A stretch of 64,000 nucleotides of DNA from Clostridium drakei (GCF_000633595.2 NZ_JIBU02000018.1:672-64671), one strand, 5' to 3'. Counted from the first letter of the stretch, positions 45,423-54,914 are shown. Made by a program: numbers and translations. The notes: generated by a model not told the origin, from the sequence alone.

Positions 45423-46355
45423 ATGATATCGGAAAAGAAGTTAGCAGAAAAAAGGTTGACGGAAGCCTATAACAACGCAAAAATTGAGTACTTTGATAAC
45501 AATTCTAAATATATATTTTTCAGTGATTGCCATAGAGGAGATTCTACACCATCTGATGAATTTTCGAAAAATCAAAATATCTTTTTATTTGCATTAGAAT
45601 CCTATTTTAATAATGGATACACCTATGTTGAGGTTGGAGATGGGGATGAACTTTGGGAAAGTTCTGATTTTAAGGCAATAAGACTGGCACATGATGAAGT
45701 ATATTCTCTATTAAAAAAATTCTTTGATTCTAATAGATTGATTATGTTATATGGTAACCACAATATATATTTAAAGTATAAGAATTTTGTAAAAAAGAAT
45801 TATTATAAATTTTATGATGATTATAACCAGGAAGATGTAGAATTATTTCCTGGGATTACTCCATATGAGGCAGTAATATTTAAACATAAAAGTACAGGAC
45901 AGGAAATATTAACTGTTCATGGTCATCAAGGTGACAGGATGAATGATAAGTTATGGCACTTTACTAGGCTTACAGTAAGATATTTTTGGAGATATCTTCA
46001 TTCAATAGGTTTTATAAATCCTGCGAGCCCTGTAAAAAATGCTGAAAAGATTCATAAAATTGAACGCATCTATAACAATTGGATTGAAATGAACAAAATT
46101 ATGATTATCTGTGGACATACACATAGACCACATTTTCCAAAAGTTGAAGAATTACCTTATTTCAATGATGGGTCCTGTGTACGAGCAAGTGGAATACAAG
46201 GAATTGAAATAGTAGATGGAAAAATAATGTTAATTGAATGGAGTATTCGATATGATCCATCAGGTGATCTTCATATAAGAAAAAAAATATTAAGAGGTCC
46301 AAAACCAATTGAAGAATTTGATTTAAGAACTGATAAAACAAATATTGTTAAATAG
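45423..46355 (+). CDS. Calcineurin-like metallophosphoesterase
   Basis: About 310 residues with the full metallophosphoesterase motif set: FSDCHRGD (D-x-H-type), GDGDELWE, LYGNHNIY (GNH), TVHGHQGD and CGHTHRP. No membrane segment. ATG 45423 is preferred (AAGAGGTGAT just upstream) over 45381. The substrate is unknown; similar proteins are often UDP-diacylglucosamine- or nucleotide-type hydrolases. It ends at a hairpin shared with the convergent DUF2975 gene. Confidence 0.85.
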   Translation: MISEKKLAEKRLTEAYNNAKIEYFDNNSKYIFFSDCHRGDSTPSDEFSKNQNIFLFALESYFNNGYTYVEVGDGDELWESSDFKAIRLAHDEVYSLLKKFFDSNRLIMLYGNHNIYLKYKNFVKKNYYKFYDDYNQEDVELFPGITPYEAVIFKHKSTGQEILTVHGHQGDRMNDKLWHFTRLTVRYFWRYLHSIGFINPASPVKNAEKIHKIERIYNNWIEMNKIMIICGHTHRPHFPKVEELPYFNDGSCVRASGIQGIEIVDGKIMLIEWSIRYDPSGDLHIRKKILRGPKPIEEFDLRTDKTNIVK

Positions 46356-46357
46356 AA

Positions 46358-46391
46358 ATAGTTGTGCAAAGTATACTTTTGGCACAACTAT
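46358..46391. terminator. Bidirectional terminator
   Basis: ATAGTTGTGC (46358-46367) pairs with GCACAACTAT (46382-46391), with an inner AAAGTATACTTT dyad, followed by TTTTATTT. It lies between convergent genes. Confidence 0.85.
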
Positions 46392-46405
46392 TTTATTTGT
46401 TTATG

Positions 46406-46876
46406 TTATATTGTTAAGTCATTATATTCTTTTATTTTTATTGCTTTATTAAATACGTCTGCAATCAGGAAAAATGTTAATGAGATAATTACTAATGTTA
46501 CTAAGCCTATTGTTATATTAAGGCCCAATATTTGAACTAAACCATGATCAGGATTAAATATTGAACTATAAGCGGCTTCAATAATTGCTTCTATGAAAAA
46601 AATGTATCCAATTATATTAAAACGTTTTACACTACTTTGAATAAAAGGATTTTCTTTAAAATTATCTGTTAGTCTCAGTAAAATGTATATAGCAAGTGAA
46701 TATCCTAAAAGTACAATTGCTATATATATTTTTTTAAATAGAAAGCTTAAAGTAGTTTTATCACCAATTATTTCACATATAAAAACAATACTACCTACTA
46801 TTAAACTTATAATTATTAACATTAATGACAGCCATAAAAATGATGTTAATAATGATTTAATTTTTTCACTTTTCAT
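46406..46876 (-). CDS. DUF2975-like membrane protein
   Basis: A 156-residue protein with four TM helices and the pattern NPFIQSSVKRFNIIGYIFF followed by ADVFNKA near the end, which fits DUF2975. Such genes are usually followed by a YozG-type XRE regulator; none is seen here. AAAGGGGTG lies ~7 nt upstream of the ATG at 46876. Function unknown. Confidence 0.7.
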   Translation of the reverse strand: MKSEKIKSLLTSFLWLSLMLIIISLIVGSIVFICEIIGDKTTLSFLFKKIYIAIVLLGYSLAIYILLRLTDNFKENPFIQSSVKRFNIIGYIFFIEAIIEAAYSSIFNPDHGLVQILGLNITIGLVTLVIISLTFFLIADVFNKAIKIKEYNDLTI

Positions 46877-47140
46877 TTACAACACCCCTTTCATTGTATT
46901 ATATACCATTATAATACATATTTCATTGTTTATCAATAAATTATTATTGATATTCATTATATACAAGTAAAATATGCTTAATTTAGACTCAATCCACTTT
47001 GTAAAACGAAAAGCCATATTTGTAATTGAAAACTTAATTTTTGCAACTTGTTCAATTTATGATTAAGGTTTATTGAAAAAAATGTTATAATATTGTAAAA
47101 CGTAAAAAATAATAAATTAGAAGAAAAGAGATGTTAAATA

Positions 47141-48061
47141 ATGAACATTAGAACTGTTTCAATTGTTGGATTAGGTGCTTTGGGAACGATGTATGCAAAA
47201 TATTTTTCAGATAAATTATGCAAAGATAAAGTTCGCATTATTGCAAACCAAAAACGTATACAAAAATATAAAAAGCAGGGGATTTACTGTAATAATGAGA
47301 TTTGTGATTTCAATTATATTTTACCAGAAACCCAGCAAGAGCCTGCAGATTTATTGATTTTTTCTGTGAAATTTAATCAGTTGCAGCAAGCTATAGAGGA
47401 TGCAAAAAAACAAGTAGGAAAAAATACAATTATTATTTCAGTGTTAAATGGAATTTCAAGTGAAGAAATTATAGGAAAAACTTTTGGAATGGAAAAAATG
47501 CTTTATTGTGTTGCACAGGGAATGGATGCGGTAAAGCTTGAAAATAAGCTGAATTATGAGAATATGGGAATGCTTTGCTTTGGTGAGAAAGATAACAATA
47601 TAATGTCTGAAAAAGTTACCTCTGTTGCAAAATTTTTTCATACTATAGATTTTCCTTATGAAATTCCCAAAGATATGAAGCATAAAATGTGGGGAAAATT
47701 TATGATGAATACAGGAGTAAATCAGACAGTAGCAGTATTTTCAACAAATTATGGTGGTGTACAAGCAGAAGGCGAACCTAGAAAAGTTATGATATCAGCT
47801 ATGAGAGAGGTTATTGATCTTTCTGAAAAAGCAGGTACAAACCTAGATGAAACTGATTTAAAATATTGGTTAAAGGTACTTTCAACATTAAATCCATTAG
47901 GAATACCTTCTATGGCTCAAGATATGGAAGCTCACAGGAATACAGAAGTAGATCTTTTTGCTGGAACAGTAATTAACCTAGGAAAAGAATACAATGTGCC
48001 AACTCCTACAAATCAATGGCTGTATGAAAAGGTACAGGAGATGGAGAAAAAGTTTGTGTAA
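47141..48061 (+). CDS. Ketopantoate reductase family protein (PanE/ApbA-like)
   Basis: A 306-residue NADP-binding protein: Rossmann motif SIVGLGALGTMYA at the N-terminus, a middle LLIFSVKFNQL and VLNGISSEE, and a C-terminal helical domain with KMWGKFMMNTGVNQ (catalytic Lys region) and IPSMAQDMEAHRNTEVD. This is the 2-dehydropantoate 2-reductase fold; many paralogues are not true PanE, and no panB/panC genes are nearby. The ribosome site is weak (AAAGAGATG). Confidence 0.8.
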   Translation: MNIRTVSIVGLGALGTMYAKYFSDKLCKDKVRIIANQKRIQKYKKQGIYCNNEICDFNYILPETQQEPADLLIFSVKFNQLQQAIEDAKKQVGKNTIIISVLNGISSEEIIGKTFGMEKMLYCVAQGMDAVKLENKLNYENMGMLCFGEKDNNIMSEKVTSVAKFFHTIDFPYEIPKDMKHKMWGKFMMNTGVNQTVAVFSTNYGGVQAEGEPRKVMISAMREVIDLSEKAGTNLDETDLKYWLKVLSTLNPLGIPSMAQDMEAHRNTEVDLFAGTVINLGKEYNVPTPTNQWLYEKVQEMEKKFV

Positions 48062-48097
48062 AATATTATTTTTAAACTGCCAAAGTTGAATTTTTAA

Positions 48098-48700
48098 TCA
48101 TATAACTTGTTTTATTCCAATTAAGATTAATATAATTCCTGATGCAAAAGTAGCTTTTTTTCCTAGATTCCTTTTGTTAAAAAATTCTGTAATGTAGTTT
48201 CCAGACCATAGAGCTAAGAAGCTTATTATAGCTGAAAACAATCCTATTAAAATTGAATTTAAACCAATCATACCTGCACTTATACCTCCACCAATATTGT
48301 TTACAGACATAGCAACACCTAATAAAGTTGCTTCTTTGTAATCGATATCTTTAGAGTTATCTAAATCTGCAATTTCTAGATTTCTCAAAACATTGTATAT
48401 AGAAGGATCTTGTTTCATTTTATCTTCAGAAGCTTTATTAAAATAAGGCTCTACTATAATCCAAAGGCCGATAATTATAAGTAACAACATACTTAATATT
48501 GAAGATATATTACTGCTAAGAACTTTTGTTAAAAAGTTTCCAGAAAACGCAGCAAGAGAAGAAATAACAAAAGTTATAACAGAAATCCATAAGTTTTTTA
48601 GTGTAGATATTTTTATACCTCGAATGCTATAGGCAATTCTAACACTTATGTTGTCTAGGTTATTGATTAGAGCAATGAAAACTGTATAGATCAAATGCAT
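48098..48700 (-). CDS. ytaF: Sporulation membrane protein YtaF (MntP-like)
   Basis: About 200 residues, six TM helices in two repeats of the MntP/YtaF type: LINNLDNISVRIAYSIRGIK with the Asp-containing membrane motif, and LGVAMSVNNIGGGISAGMIG in the second repeat. ATG 48700 is chosen because AGGTGG lies 8 nt upstream; a GTG at 48712 overlaps it. YtaF is named for sporulation expression; the related MntP exports Mn2+. Convergent with the ketopantoate-reductase-like gene. Confidence 0.82.
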   Translation of the reverse strand: MHLIYTVFIALINNLDNISVRIAYSIRGIKISTLKNLWISVITFVISSLAAFSGNFLTKVLSSNISSILSMLLLIIIGLWIIVEPYFNKASEDKMKQDPSIYNVLRNLEIADLDNSKDIDYKEATLLGVAMSVNNIGGGISAGMIGLNSILIGLFSAIISFLALWSGNYITEFFNKRNLGKKATFASGIILILIGIKQVI

Positions 48701-48712
48701 AATTAAGACCAC

Positions 48713-49034
48713 CTTTTTAAGCTTATTTAATTCTATCTTAATAATATATAATTTTTACAAGTATTGTTTGTAAAATTTAAACGTAAAATGGTAATTTCTT
48801 TACTGAATTTTACAGTTGTGATTTTAAAATATTATCATTGAAATATAGTAATTGTATATAGCCTAAATCTATAAATTAACTTAATAAAAATGTAGAATTT
48901 ACTAGTAATTAAATATTCATTAGTCACAAATAATAAGTGTAAATAGTATCAAAACTAGAATTGTTTTTAAAGTTATTTTTGTATCAGATGTTTTGATAAA
49001 TATTGGATTTTATATGAATTAGGAGATGTATAAT
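48713..49034. other. AT-rich gap
   Basis: No gene is seen. A GTAAAAT/ATTTTAC inverted pair (48784-48811) may be a weak structure. It must hold the divergent promoters of ytaF and the deacetylase, but no clear -35/-10 pair was identified. Confidence 0.3.
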
Positions 49035-49814
49035 TTGAAAGGAAAAAGTAAAATATCGATTTTTTTAATAGTATTTTTACTATTTACATTTATGTTGACT
49101 AATAAATATGGACTTGAAAAATCAAAAGCTACCATTTCGGATGGTAGCAAAAAGGTGATTTATTTAACTTTTGATGATGGTCCAAGTGACATCATTACAA
49201 ATAAAGTGCTAGATATTTTAAAAGAAAATGATGTAAAGGGTACTTTCTTTCTTATAGGAAATCAAATCGACGGCTTAGAAGATGTTGTGAAAAGAATCCA
49301 TAAAGAAGGACACAGTATTGGACTTCATACTTACACACATAAAATGAAGCGGATTTACTCTAACAAAAATACCTTTATAAATGAAATGCTGCAATCTCGT
49401 GAAAAGATAAATAAAGTAACTGGTGTCTCTGCTAATGTAATTAGGTTTCCAGGAGGAAGTAGAAAACACCTTTCAGATGACTTTCTCACTCAACTTCATA
49501 GTTATAATTTTAAAATATATGATTGGAATATGGTAACTGCAGATGGTTTAAACCCAAAAGCTTCTCCAGATAGATTATATAGAGAAGCAACAGATAACAA
49601 GAAAGAATTATCTAGCATAATTTTACTTTTGCATTGTGATTATATGCATAAAAATACATGCAAAGCATTACCTAGAATAATTAAATACTATAAGGATAAA
49701 GGGTATGAATTTAAGATAATTACAGAAGATACACCAGAGCTTTATTTTCCTATAACTAAAAAGTCTTTTAATTTATTTGATTTCTTGTTTCCGTATATAG
49801 ATTGTAAAAAATAG
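49035..49814 (+). CDS. Polysaccharide deacetylase (NodB domain)
   Basis: About 259 residues: N-terminal signal/TM (ISIFLIVFLLFTFMLT), then a carbohydrate esterase 4 domain with all main motifs: YLTFDDGPS (catalytic Asp and metal Asp), SIGLHTYTH (metal His pair), RFPGGS and LLLHCDY. Removes N-acetyl groups from peptidoglycan or another surface glycan. TTG 49035 is preferred (AGGAG 9 nt upstream); ATG 49026 directly abuts the ribosome site. Single gene. Confidence 0.88.
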   Translation: MKGKSKISIFLIVFLLFTFMLTNKYGLEKSKATISDGSKKVIYLTFDDGPSDIITNKVLDILKENDVKGTFFLIGNQIDGLEDVVKRIHKEGHSIGLHTYTHKMKRIYSNKNTFINEMLQSREKINKVTGVSANVIRFPGGSRKHLSDDFLTQLHSYNFKIYDWNMVTADGLNPKASPDRLYREATDNKKELSSIILLLHCDYMHKNTCKALPRIIKYYKDKGYEFKIITEDTPELYFPITKKSFNLFDFLFPYIDCKK

Positions 49815-49877
49815 ATAATTATGCAGGCCAATTTAGCCTGTATATTTTTTTATCAGATTTAAAAATATTACTTTGTA

Positions 49878-49914
49878 TTTTAATTAAATTTTAATTTTGT
49901 ATGGATAATATAAA
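49878..49914 (+). promoter_or_regulatory. Tandem 11-bp repeat and -10 upstream of the envelope-stress two-component genes
   Basis: TTTTAATTAAA (49878-49888) is followed directly by TTTTAATTTTG (49889-49899), an 11-bp direct repeat of the type bound by OmpR-class regulators. A -10-like TATAAA is at 49909-49914. The same repeat recurs at three other places in this locus, so the regulator probably also controls itself. Confidence 0.6.
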
Positions 49915-49976
49915 ATATGATAAAGTTAGGTTATAATTTTTTCAACAGACTAGAAATAGCATGGGGTGGTGGTAAT

Positions 49977-50657
49977 TTGAAGGATTTTAAAATTCTTTTA
50001 GTGGAAGATGAAAAACAAATGTCAATGTTTATTGAAATGGAGCTTGTTCATGAAGGATATAAAGTTGATAAAGCCTATGATGGGAGAGAAGCCTTAAGAA
50101 AAGTAGATAATGTGGAATATGACTTAATTCTTCTTGATATTATGATACCATATTTGAATGGTATTGAGGTTTGCAGAAGAATAAGGGAGTTTTCTTATGT
50201 ACCTATAATAATGTTGACAGCTAAAGGAGATGTACCAGATAAAGTTTTAGGACTTGATGTTGGTGCCAATGATTATTTAACTAAACCATTTGCCATAGAA
50301 GAATTATTGGCAAGAATAAGGGTATATAAAAGGGATAAAACCTTAAAAAATAAAAATGATGAAATTAAAGTTAAAGATATTGTTATGGACAATAAAACCC
50401 ATCAGGTTTGGAGAGGTAATAAGGAAATTGAGCTTACTAAAAAAGAATATTATCTTCTTGAAACGCTTTTAATTAATAAAAATATTGTACTTACTAGAGA
50501 TAAATTAATTGAGGAGATATGGGGGTATGATTATGATGGAGATACCAATGTGGTAGATGTGTTTATAAGATATTTGAGAAGTAAAATTGATGATGGCTTT
50601 GAAGATAAACTTATAACTACTATAAGAGGAGTAGGATATGTTATTAAAGATAATTAG
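49977..50657 (+). CDS. OmpR-family response regulator (envelope-stress locus)
   Basis: Receiver domain (LLVEDEKQ; phospho-acceptor Asp54 in LILLDIMIP; MLTAKGD; LTKPFA) joined to a winged-helix domain ending TTIRGVGYVIKDN. TTG 49977 gives the usual start MKDFKILLVEDE and follows GGGGTGG; the in-frame ATG at 49917 is far upstream with no ribosome site. It overlaps the kinase gene by 20 nt. It is the likely ligand of the tandem 11-bp repeats upstream of this operon, the secreted protein, DedA and BcrC-like genes. Confidence 0.92.
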   Translation: MKDFKILLVEDEKQMSMFIEMELVHEGYKVDKAYDGREALRKVDNVEYDLILLDIMIPYLNGIEVCRRIREFSYVPIIMLTAKGDVPDKVLGLDVGANDYLTKPFAIEELLARIRVYKRDKTLKNKNDEIKVKDIVMDNKTHQVWRGNKEIELTKKEYYLLETLLINKNIVLTRDKLIEEIWGYDYDGDTNVVDVFIRYLRSKIDDGFEDKLITTIRGVGYVIKDN

Positions 50658-52029
50658 AAGTGCAAAAATTTCTATAAAGCTCACAGTAATATATGCTTTT
50701 ATGTTTTCCTTAGTATTGCTTTTGTTAAATGCATCAATTTTGTATGGTGTTAAGTATTATATGTACAATCAAGCAAATAAACAGATAGAAGATATGCAAA
50801 CTATAGTGTTAAATAAGATTACATCACAAAATGAGCAGATGGATTTGGCAAGTAAAGAAATTTTATCAAACTTTCCGTCTAAAGAAAATGTATCTGTAAG
50901 GATAATACAACAGGATGGCAAAGTAATAAATTCATCAGAAAAATTTGATTATAATATTAAACAATCTAATTTCAAAAAATCACCAAGTAAAGAAAAGCAT
51001 ATGGAGGATAAAGAGCGTCATTTAACATATAAAAACGTTAAATATGAAAGTAAAAAGTATAGCACTGTATATATTCAAATAGTAAAGGATATGCACAATG
51101 AATATGAGTTTATGAAAATATTATTTGTAGTTATGGCTGCAGCTGACTTTATAGGAGTTATTGCTTCAATTATATTAGGATATATGGTAAGTAAAGAAAT
51201 GTTGAAACCTATTGATAATATTACTAAAACTGCTGAAAACATAAGTATCAAAAATTTGAAGGAAAGAATAGAAGTAAAAGAAGGATCTGATGATGAACTT
51301 AAAAGGCTTGCTAGCACCTTTAATAAAATGATAGATAGACTTCAAGAAGCTTTTAACAGGCAGGCACAATTTGTTTCAGATGCTTCACATGAACTTAGAA
51401 CCCCTATTGCGGTCATTCAAGGATATGCTAATTTACTGGACAGATGGGGGAAGGATGATAGAAATGCTTTAGAAAAATCCATTTATGGAATTAAGTTAGA
51501 AGCTGCTAATATGGCTGATTTAATTGAAAAATTATTGTTCCTTGCAAGAGGGGATAGTGGCACTCAAGTAATAGAAAAAAAGGAATTTTGGATTAATGAA
51601 TTAATTGATGAAGTAGTGGAGGAAAGTAAAATAATAGCACAAGAGCGCAGCATATGCAGCAATAAAAATGATATTGTAAAAATTTTTGCAGATTATAAAA
51701 TGATAAAGCAGATGTTAAGAATATTTATTGATAATAGCATAAAGTTTACTTCAGAGAATGGAAAGATAAATATAAGCTCAGAAGTTCAAGACAAAGCTGT
51801 AAAAATAACTGTTAGTGACACAGGTATTGGAATACCTGAAAATGAAATTGAAAATATATTTAATAGATTTTATATTGTAGATAAATCTAGATCTAAAGAA
51901 AAAGGTGGTACGGGGCTTGGATTGTCCATAGCAAAATGGATTGTTGATATGCATAAGGGAACTATAAATGTAGAAAGCGAAGAATGTAAAGGTACAAAAA
52001 TAGTGGTGACATTGGATATAGGAAAATAG
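50638..52029 (+). CDS. Sensor histidine kinase (envelope-stress locus)
   Basis: A 463-residue membrane kinase: TM1 (~15-37), extracytoplasmic domain (~38-155) rich in Lys/Glu, TM2 (~160-185), HAMP, phospho-acceptor His251 in SDASHELRTPIAVIQGY, N-box FIDNSIKFT and G-boxes DTGIGIPE and GTGLGLSIA. The start lies in the end of the regulator gene with AGGAGTAGG upstream. Followed by a terminator, so downstream genes use their own promoters. Confidence 0.93.
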   Translation: MLLKIIRSAKISIKLTVIYAFMFSLVLLLLNASILYGVKYYMYNQANKQIEDMQTIVLNKITSQNEQMDLASKEILSNFPSKENVSVRIIQQDGKVINSSEKFDYNIKQSNFKKSPSKEKHMEDKERHLTYKNVKYESKKYSTVYIQIVKDMHNEYEFMKILFVVMAAADFIGVIASIILGYMVSKEMLKPIDNITKTAENISIKNLKERIEVKEGSDDELKRLASTFNKMIDRLQEAFNRQAQFVSDASHELRTPIAVIQGYANLLDRWGKDDRNALEKSIYGIKLEAANMADLIEKLLFLARGDSGTQVIEKKEFWINELIDEVVEESKIIAQERSICSNKNDIVKIFADYKMIKQMLRIFIDNSIKFTSENGKINISSEVQDKAVKITVSDTGIGIPENEIENIFNRFYIVDKSRSKEKGGTGLGLSIAKWIVDMHKGTINVESEECKGTKIVVTLDIGK

Positions 52030-52061
52030 AGTTTTTGGTATCAGGCAAATAAAGAAAAAGT

Positions 52062-52098
52062 ATAAGGTGAAAGAGAAGGTTTCTTTCATCTTATTTTT
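52062..52098 (+). terminator. Terminator of the two-component operon
   Basis: ATAAGGTGAAAGA (52062-52074) pairs with TCTTTCATCTTAT (52082-52094) with one wobble, followed by TTTTAT. The surrounding ~115 bp is similar to 56708-56830. Confidence 0.85.
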
Positions 52099-52158
52099 AT
52101 GTGATATTTACTTAAAATTTAAATTATAGGAGAATTTTTTTGATAAATTTAAGAACTA

Positions 52159-52194
52159 TTTAATGTGATTTTAATGTTGCAATAATATTATTAA
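52159..52194 (+). promoter_or_regulatory. Tandem 11-bp repeat upstream of the secreted protein gene
   Basis: TTTAATGT at 52159-52166 and again at 52170-52177, period 11. A -10-like TATTAA lies at 52189-52194. It matches the repeats at 54915 and 56810. Confidence 0.6.
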
Positions 52195-52250
52195 TCAATA
52201 GAAAGTTACATAGGCTTTCTAAATATTATAATAACTTGGAGGGGTCAAAT

Positions 52251-53126
52251 ATGAATAAAAAGCTTGTTGCAATGGTAACTAGCTTAGTGGTTGGTGGTAC
52301 TGTGCTTTGTGGAACTGCCTATGCTAATGCTTCACAACTTTCTGGATATGAGTCATATAAAGCATCTGTAAAGGATACTAAAGCTTTAAAGAATGGAACT
52401 GCAGATTTAAAGGTGTCTGTGTATGACAATGGCAGCGATATAGTTGATATGACTGCTAATGCTAAAATTAATTTACCTTCTAATGCCATGAGTGAAGTAA
52501 CTACTGTAAAGTCTAGTGCTGGTAATCAAACTTTCAGCATGTACAAACAGGATGAAAAAAATATTTTTAAATCAAGCAGCAGCGATGTCTATAATGTAAG
52601 GGAAAATAAGAACAAAAATGTTAATAAAAAAGATAAAGTTGAAAATCCTGAAATAGCTAAAAGTGTAGAAACTGTAGTAGACACCTTAGTAGGTAATATG
52701 AAAAATAATGTATCAGTAGTTGATAACAATGATGGTACTAAAAAAGTATCTATAAATTTAAGTGAAAATGATGTAACACCATTAGTAAATGCTTTAACAT
52801 CAATGGCTATGATTAAAAGTGGCGGTGAACCAATGCATAATGGAAAAGCTGGAGAAATTAATTTAACAAATGTTCTTCCACAGCTTCAAAGCAATATAAA
52901 AATTAAATCTGTAGAAGTAACTGGAGATATTAACAAGAGCGATATACTTGATAATCAAGTTGGAAAAATAGTTTTAACTGGTACAGATGCTCAAGGAAAA
53001 ACTCATGAAATTACTATTAATGCTACTTTAGATTTATCAAATATAAATAGTACAACCCCTGATACTGTTGATTTAACTGGAAAACAAGTAAACACTGTAA
53101 CTGAAAAGTTTAGAGGAAGAGATTAA
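52251..53126 (+). CDS. Secreted protein of unknown function (envelope-stress locus)
   Basis: About 291 residues with a Sec signal peptide (MNKKLVAMVTSLVVGG to a cut near TAYANA). The mature part is Asn/Lys/Asp-rich with no cysteines after the signal and no recognised domain; it shows a repeated beta-like pattern (DLKVSVYDNGSDIVDMTANA; KSVEVTGDIN..KIVLTGTDAQGKTHEI), suggesting a lipoprotein-like carrier or beta-sandwich fold. GGAGGGG precedes ATG 52251. Its promoter carries the tandem repeat of the neighbouring regulator. It may sense or bind the envelope-active compound. Confidence 0.7.
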   Translation: MNKKLVAMVTSLVVGGTVLCGTAYANASQLSGYESYKASVKDTKALKNGTADLKVSVYDNGSDIVDMTANAKINLPSNAMSEVTTVKSSAGNQTFSMYKQDEKNIFKSSSSDVYNVRENKNKNVNKKDKVENPEIAKSVETVVDTLVGNMKNNVSVVDNNDGTKKVSINLSENDVTPLVNALTSMAMIKSGGEPMHNGKAGEINLTNVLPQLQSNIKIKSVEVTGDINKSDILDNQVGKIVLTGTDAQGKTHEITINATLDLSNINSTTPDTVDLTGKQVNTVTEKFRGRD

Positions 53127-53161
53127 TAATTAATTTTAACCTTAACCTAGTAACAAAAATC

Positions 53162-53207
53162 AATACTAAAAATTGAGCAATTTATAATTTGCTCAATTTT
53201 TAGTATT
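53162..53207 (+). terminator. Hairpin between the secreted protein and ABC genes
   Basis: Perfect 19-bp stem (53162-53180 with 53189-53207), 8-nt loop, T-rich 3' arm but no long T-run after it. It likely sets a lower level of transcription into the ABC genes, which lack a visible promoter of their own. Confidence 0.75.
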
Positions 53208-53227
53208 AATTATAGAGAGGAAATAAT

Positions 53228-53965
53228 ATGGAAAAAGTTTTAGAAGTAAAGAATTTAACTAAACTCTATAAGAACGGTAGAGGTGTAAAAGATATAAATT
53301 TTGATGTTTATAAAGGTGATGTTTTTGGTTTCCTTGGACCAAATGGTGCAGGTAAAACTACTGTTATGAAATCAATTGTTGGATTAAATATGTTTGAAAG
53401 AGGAGAAGTTAAAATTTTAGGCTTTGATATAAAAAGTAAGTTCGAAAAGGCTCTAGAAAAAGTAGGAGCAATTATTGAAACAGCTGATGCTTATGAATAT
53501 ATGAGTGCTTATAACAATTTGAAAATAATATCTAGATTTTATAGTAATATTAAAGAATCAGATATAGATGAAATACTTGAAATGGTTGATTTAAAGGAAT
53601 TTAAAAATGAGAAAGTATCTAAATTTTCTTTAGGAATGAAGCAAAGATTAGCGCTAGCTTCAGCACTTCTATCTAATCCAGAGCTTATAATTTTAGATGA
53701 ACCTACTAATGGATTAGATATAGAAGGTACAGTACAAATGAGAAATTTAATAATTGGGTTAGCTAGAGAGAAACAAGTAACGTTTTTTATATCTAGCCAC
53801 CTTGTGCATGAAATAGAACTTATGTGTAGTAAAGTTGCCATAATTCATAAAGGTATGTTAATAAACAAAGGAGAAGAAATTAAAAATATAAAAGAAAAAT
53901 ATGCCTCCTTAGAGGATTTCTATATGAATGAGATAAATAAAAGGAGGGGAGAATCTAATGAATAG
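53228..53965 (+). CDS. ABC transporter ATPase, bacitracin/lantibiotic type (BcrA-like)
   Basis: A 245-residue ATPase: Walker A GPNGAGKTT, Q-loop region, signature FSLGMKQRLALASALL, Walker B LIILDEPTNGLD and the His switch SSHLVHE. This is the BcrA/NatA family that pairs with an ABC-2 permease to remove bacitracin or lantibiotics from the membrane. GAGAGGAAA lies upstream of the ATG. Overlaps the permease gene by 8 nt. Confidence 0.9.
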   Translation: MEKVLEVKNLTKLYKNGRGVKDINFDVYKGDVFGFLGPNGAGKTTVMKSIVGLNMFERGEVKILGFDIKSKFEKALEKVGAIIETADAYEYMSAYNNLKIISRFYSNIKESDIDEILEMVDLKEFKNEKVSKFSLGMKQRLALASALLSNPELIILDEPTNGLDIEGTVQMRNLIIGLAREKQVTFFISSHLVHEIELMCSKVAIIHKGMLINKGEEIKNIKEKYASLEDFYMNEINKRRGESNE

Positions 53966-54707
53966 CGTAAAAGCAAATATTATAAATGAGGTTCAAAAAC
54001 TTTTCTTGAAGAAAAAGATAATAGTATTTTTATTAATTACAGCTATTATATGTTTTTTGTCAGCATTTTTTGTTTCAAGTATTCAAGCAAAGCTTGTATT
54101 TATAGCTTTAAATTCATTGAGTTTTCCTATGATGACTCTAAGTATATTTGCTAATATATTCTTGCCTTTATTTATATTTATGGCAGTGTCAGAATTATTT
54201 TCAGGTGAAGTTAGTGATAAATCACTGAAATTAGTTCTTATAAGGCCTATAAGTAGATTTAAGGTTTTTATTTCTAAGAATGTGGCAGTAGTTATTTATA
54301 TCATCATAAATTTATTAGTTGTTTTTATTGTATCAATGGTTTCTATAATGTTTTTACATCAAGGTTTTACGATTCAAAGTATTCCACAAATTGTATTTGC
54401 TTATTTTATAGATATAATTCCAGCAGTGGTTTTAGCAATATTTGCGACATTTATAGCACAGTTTTTTAAAAGCAGCAGCGGAGCTTTAATTACATGTATC
54501 TTATCTTATATTGGAATTAAAATATTATCTATGTTTATAAAAGGTATGAATAATAGTATATTTACCTCTTATTTAAATTGGTATTCAATATGGTTAACAG
54601 GAAGCTCTAGTTTTTTAAGGAATATTAACATTCTATTTATGGTTTTATCATATGGAATAATCTTCTTTACAGTTGGCTATTATATATTTGATAAGAAAGA
54701 GGTATAA
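53958..54707 (+). CDS. ABC-2 type permease (BcrB-like)
   Basis: A 249-residue membrane protein with six TM helices, including FLLITAIICFLSAFFVSS and a central SELFSGEVSDKSLKLVLIRP cytoplasmic segment typical of ABC-2 permeases. AGGAGGGGAG lies before the ATG inside the ATPase gene. Partner of the preceding ATPase; likely extrudes an envelope-active peptide antibiotic (inference from the locus). Confidence 0.88.
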   Translation: MNSVKANIINEVQKLFLKKKIIVFLLITAIICFLSAFFVSSIQAKLVFIALNSLSFPMMTLSIFANIFLPLFIFMAVSELFSGEVSDKSLKLVLIRPISRFKVFISKNVAVVIYIIINLLVVFIVSMVSIMFLHQGFTIQSIPQIVFAYFIDIIPAVVLAIFATFIAQFFKSSSGALITCILSYIGIKILSMFIKGMNNSIFTSYLNWYSIWLTGSSSFLRNINILFMVLSYGIIFFTVGYYIFDKKEV

Positions 54708-54792
54708 GATTACTAAAGGATTTGGTATATTTGTAATTTATGGAATTATAGCAGGATGCACTTTTATAGCTATTTACCTTTTAAGAAAATAG
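54688..54792 (+). other. Possible small membrane ORF overlapping the permease end
   Basis: A 34-codon frame from TTG 54688 encodes one hydrophobic helix (GFGIFVIYGIIAGCTFIAIY) flanked by basic residues. No ribosome site precedes it, so it may be a decayed extension or a small membrane peptide. Confidence 0.25.
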
Positions 54793-54794
54793 AA

Positions 54795-54853
54795 AAAAAT
54801 AAGTACAAGATTTACTGATTTAAAGCTGCGGTAATTTTTGTGCTTATTTTTTT
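54795..54853 (+). terminator. Terminator after the Bcr-type ABC genes
   Basis: AAATAAGTACAA pairs with TTGTGCTTATTT (one wobble) around an inner ATTTACTG/CGGTAAT part, and a run of seven T follows. Confidence 0.7.
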
Positions 54854-54914
54854 ACTCATAAAACATATACATAGTATTTTATATAAACGAATTTTTAAGA
54901 AAAATCTAAGAACG

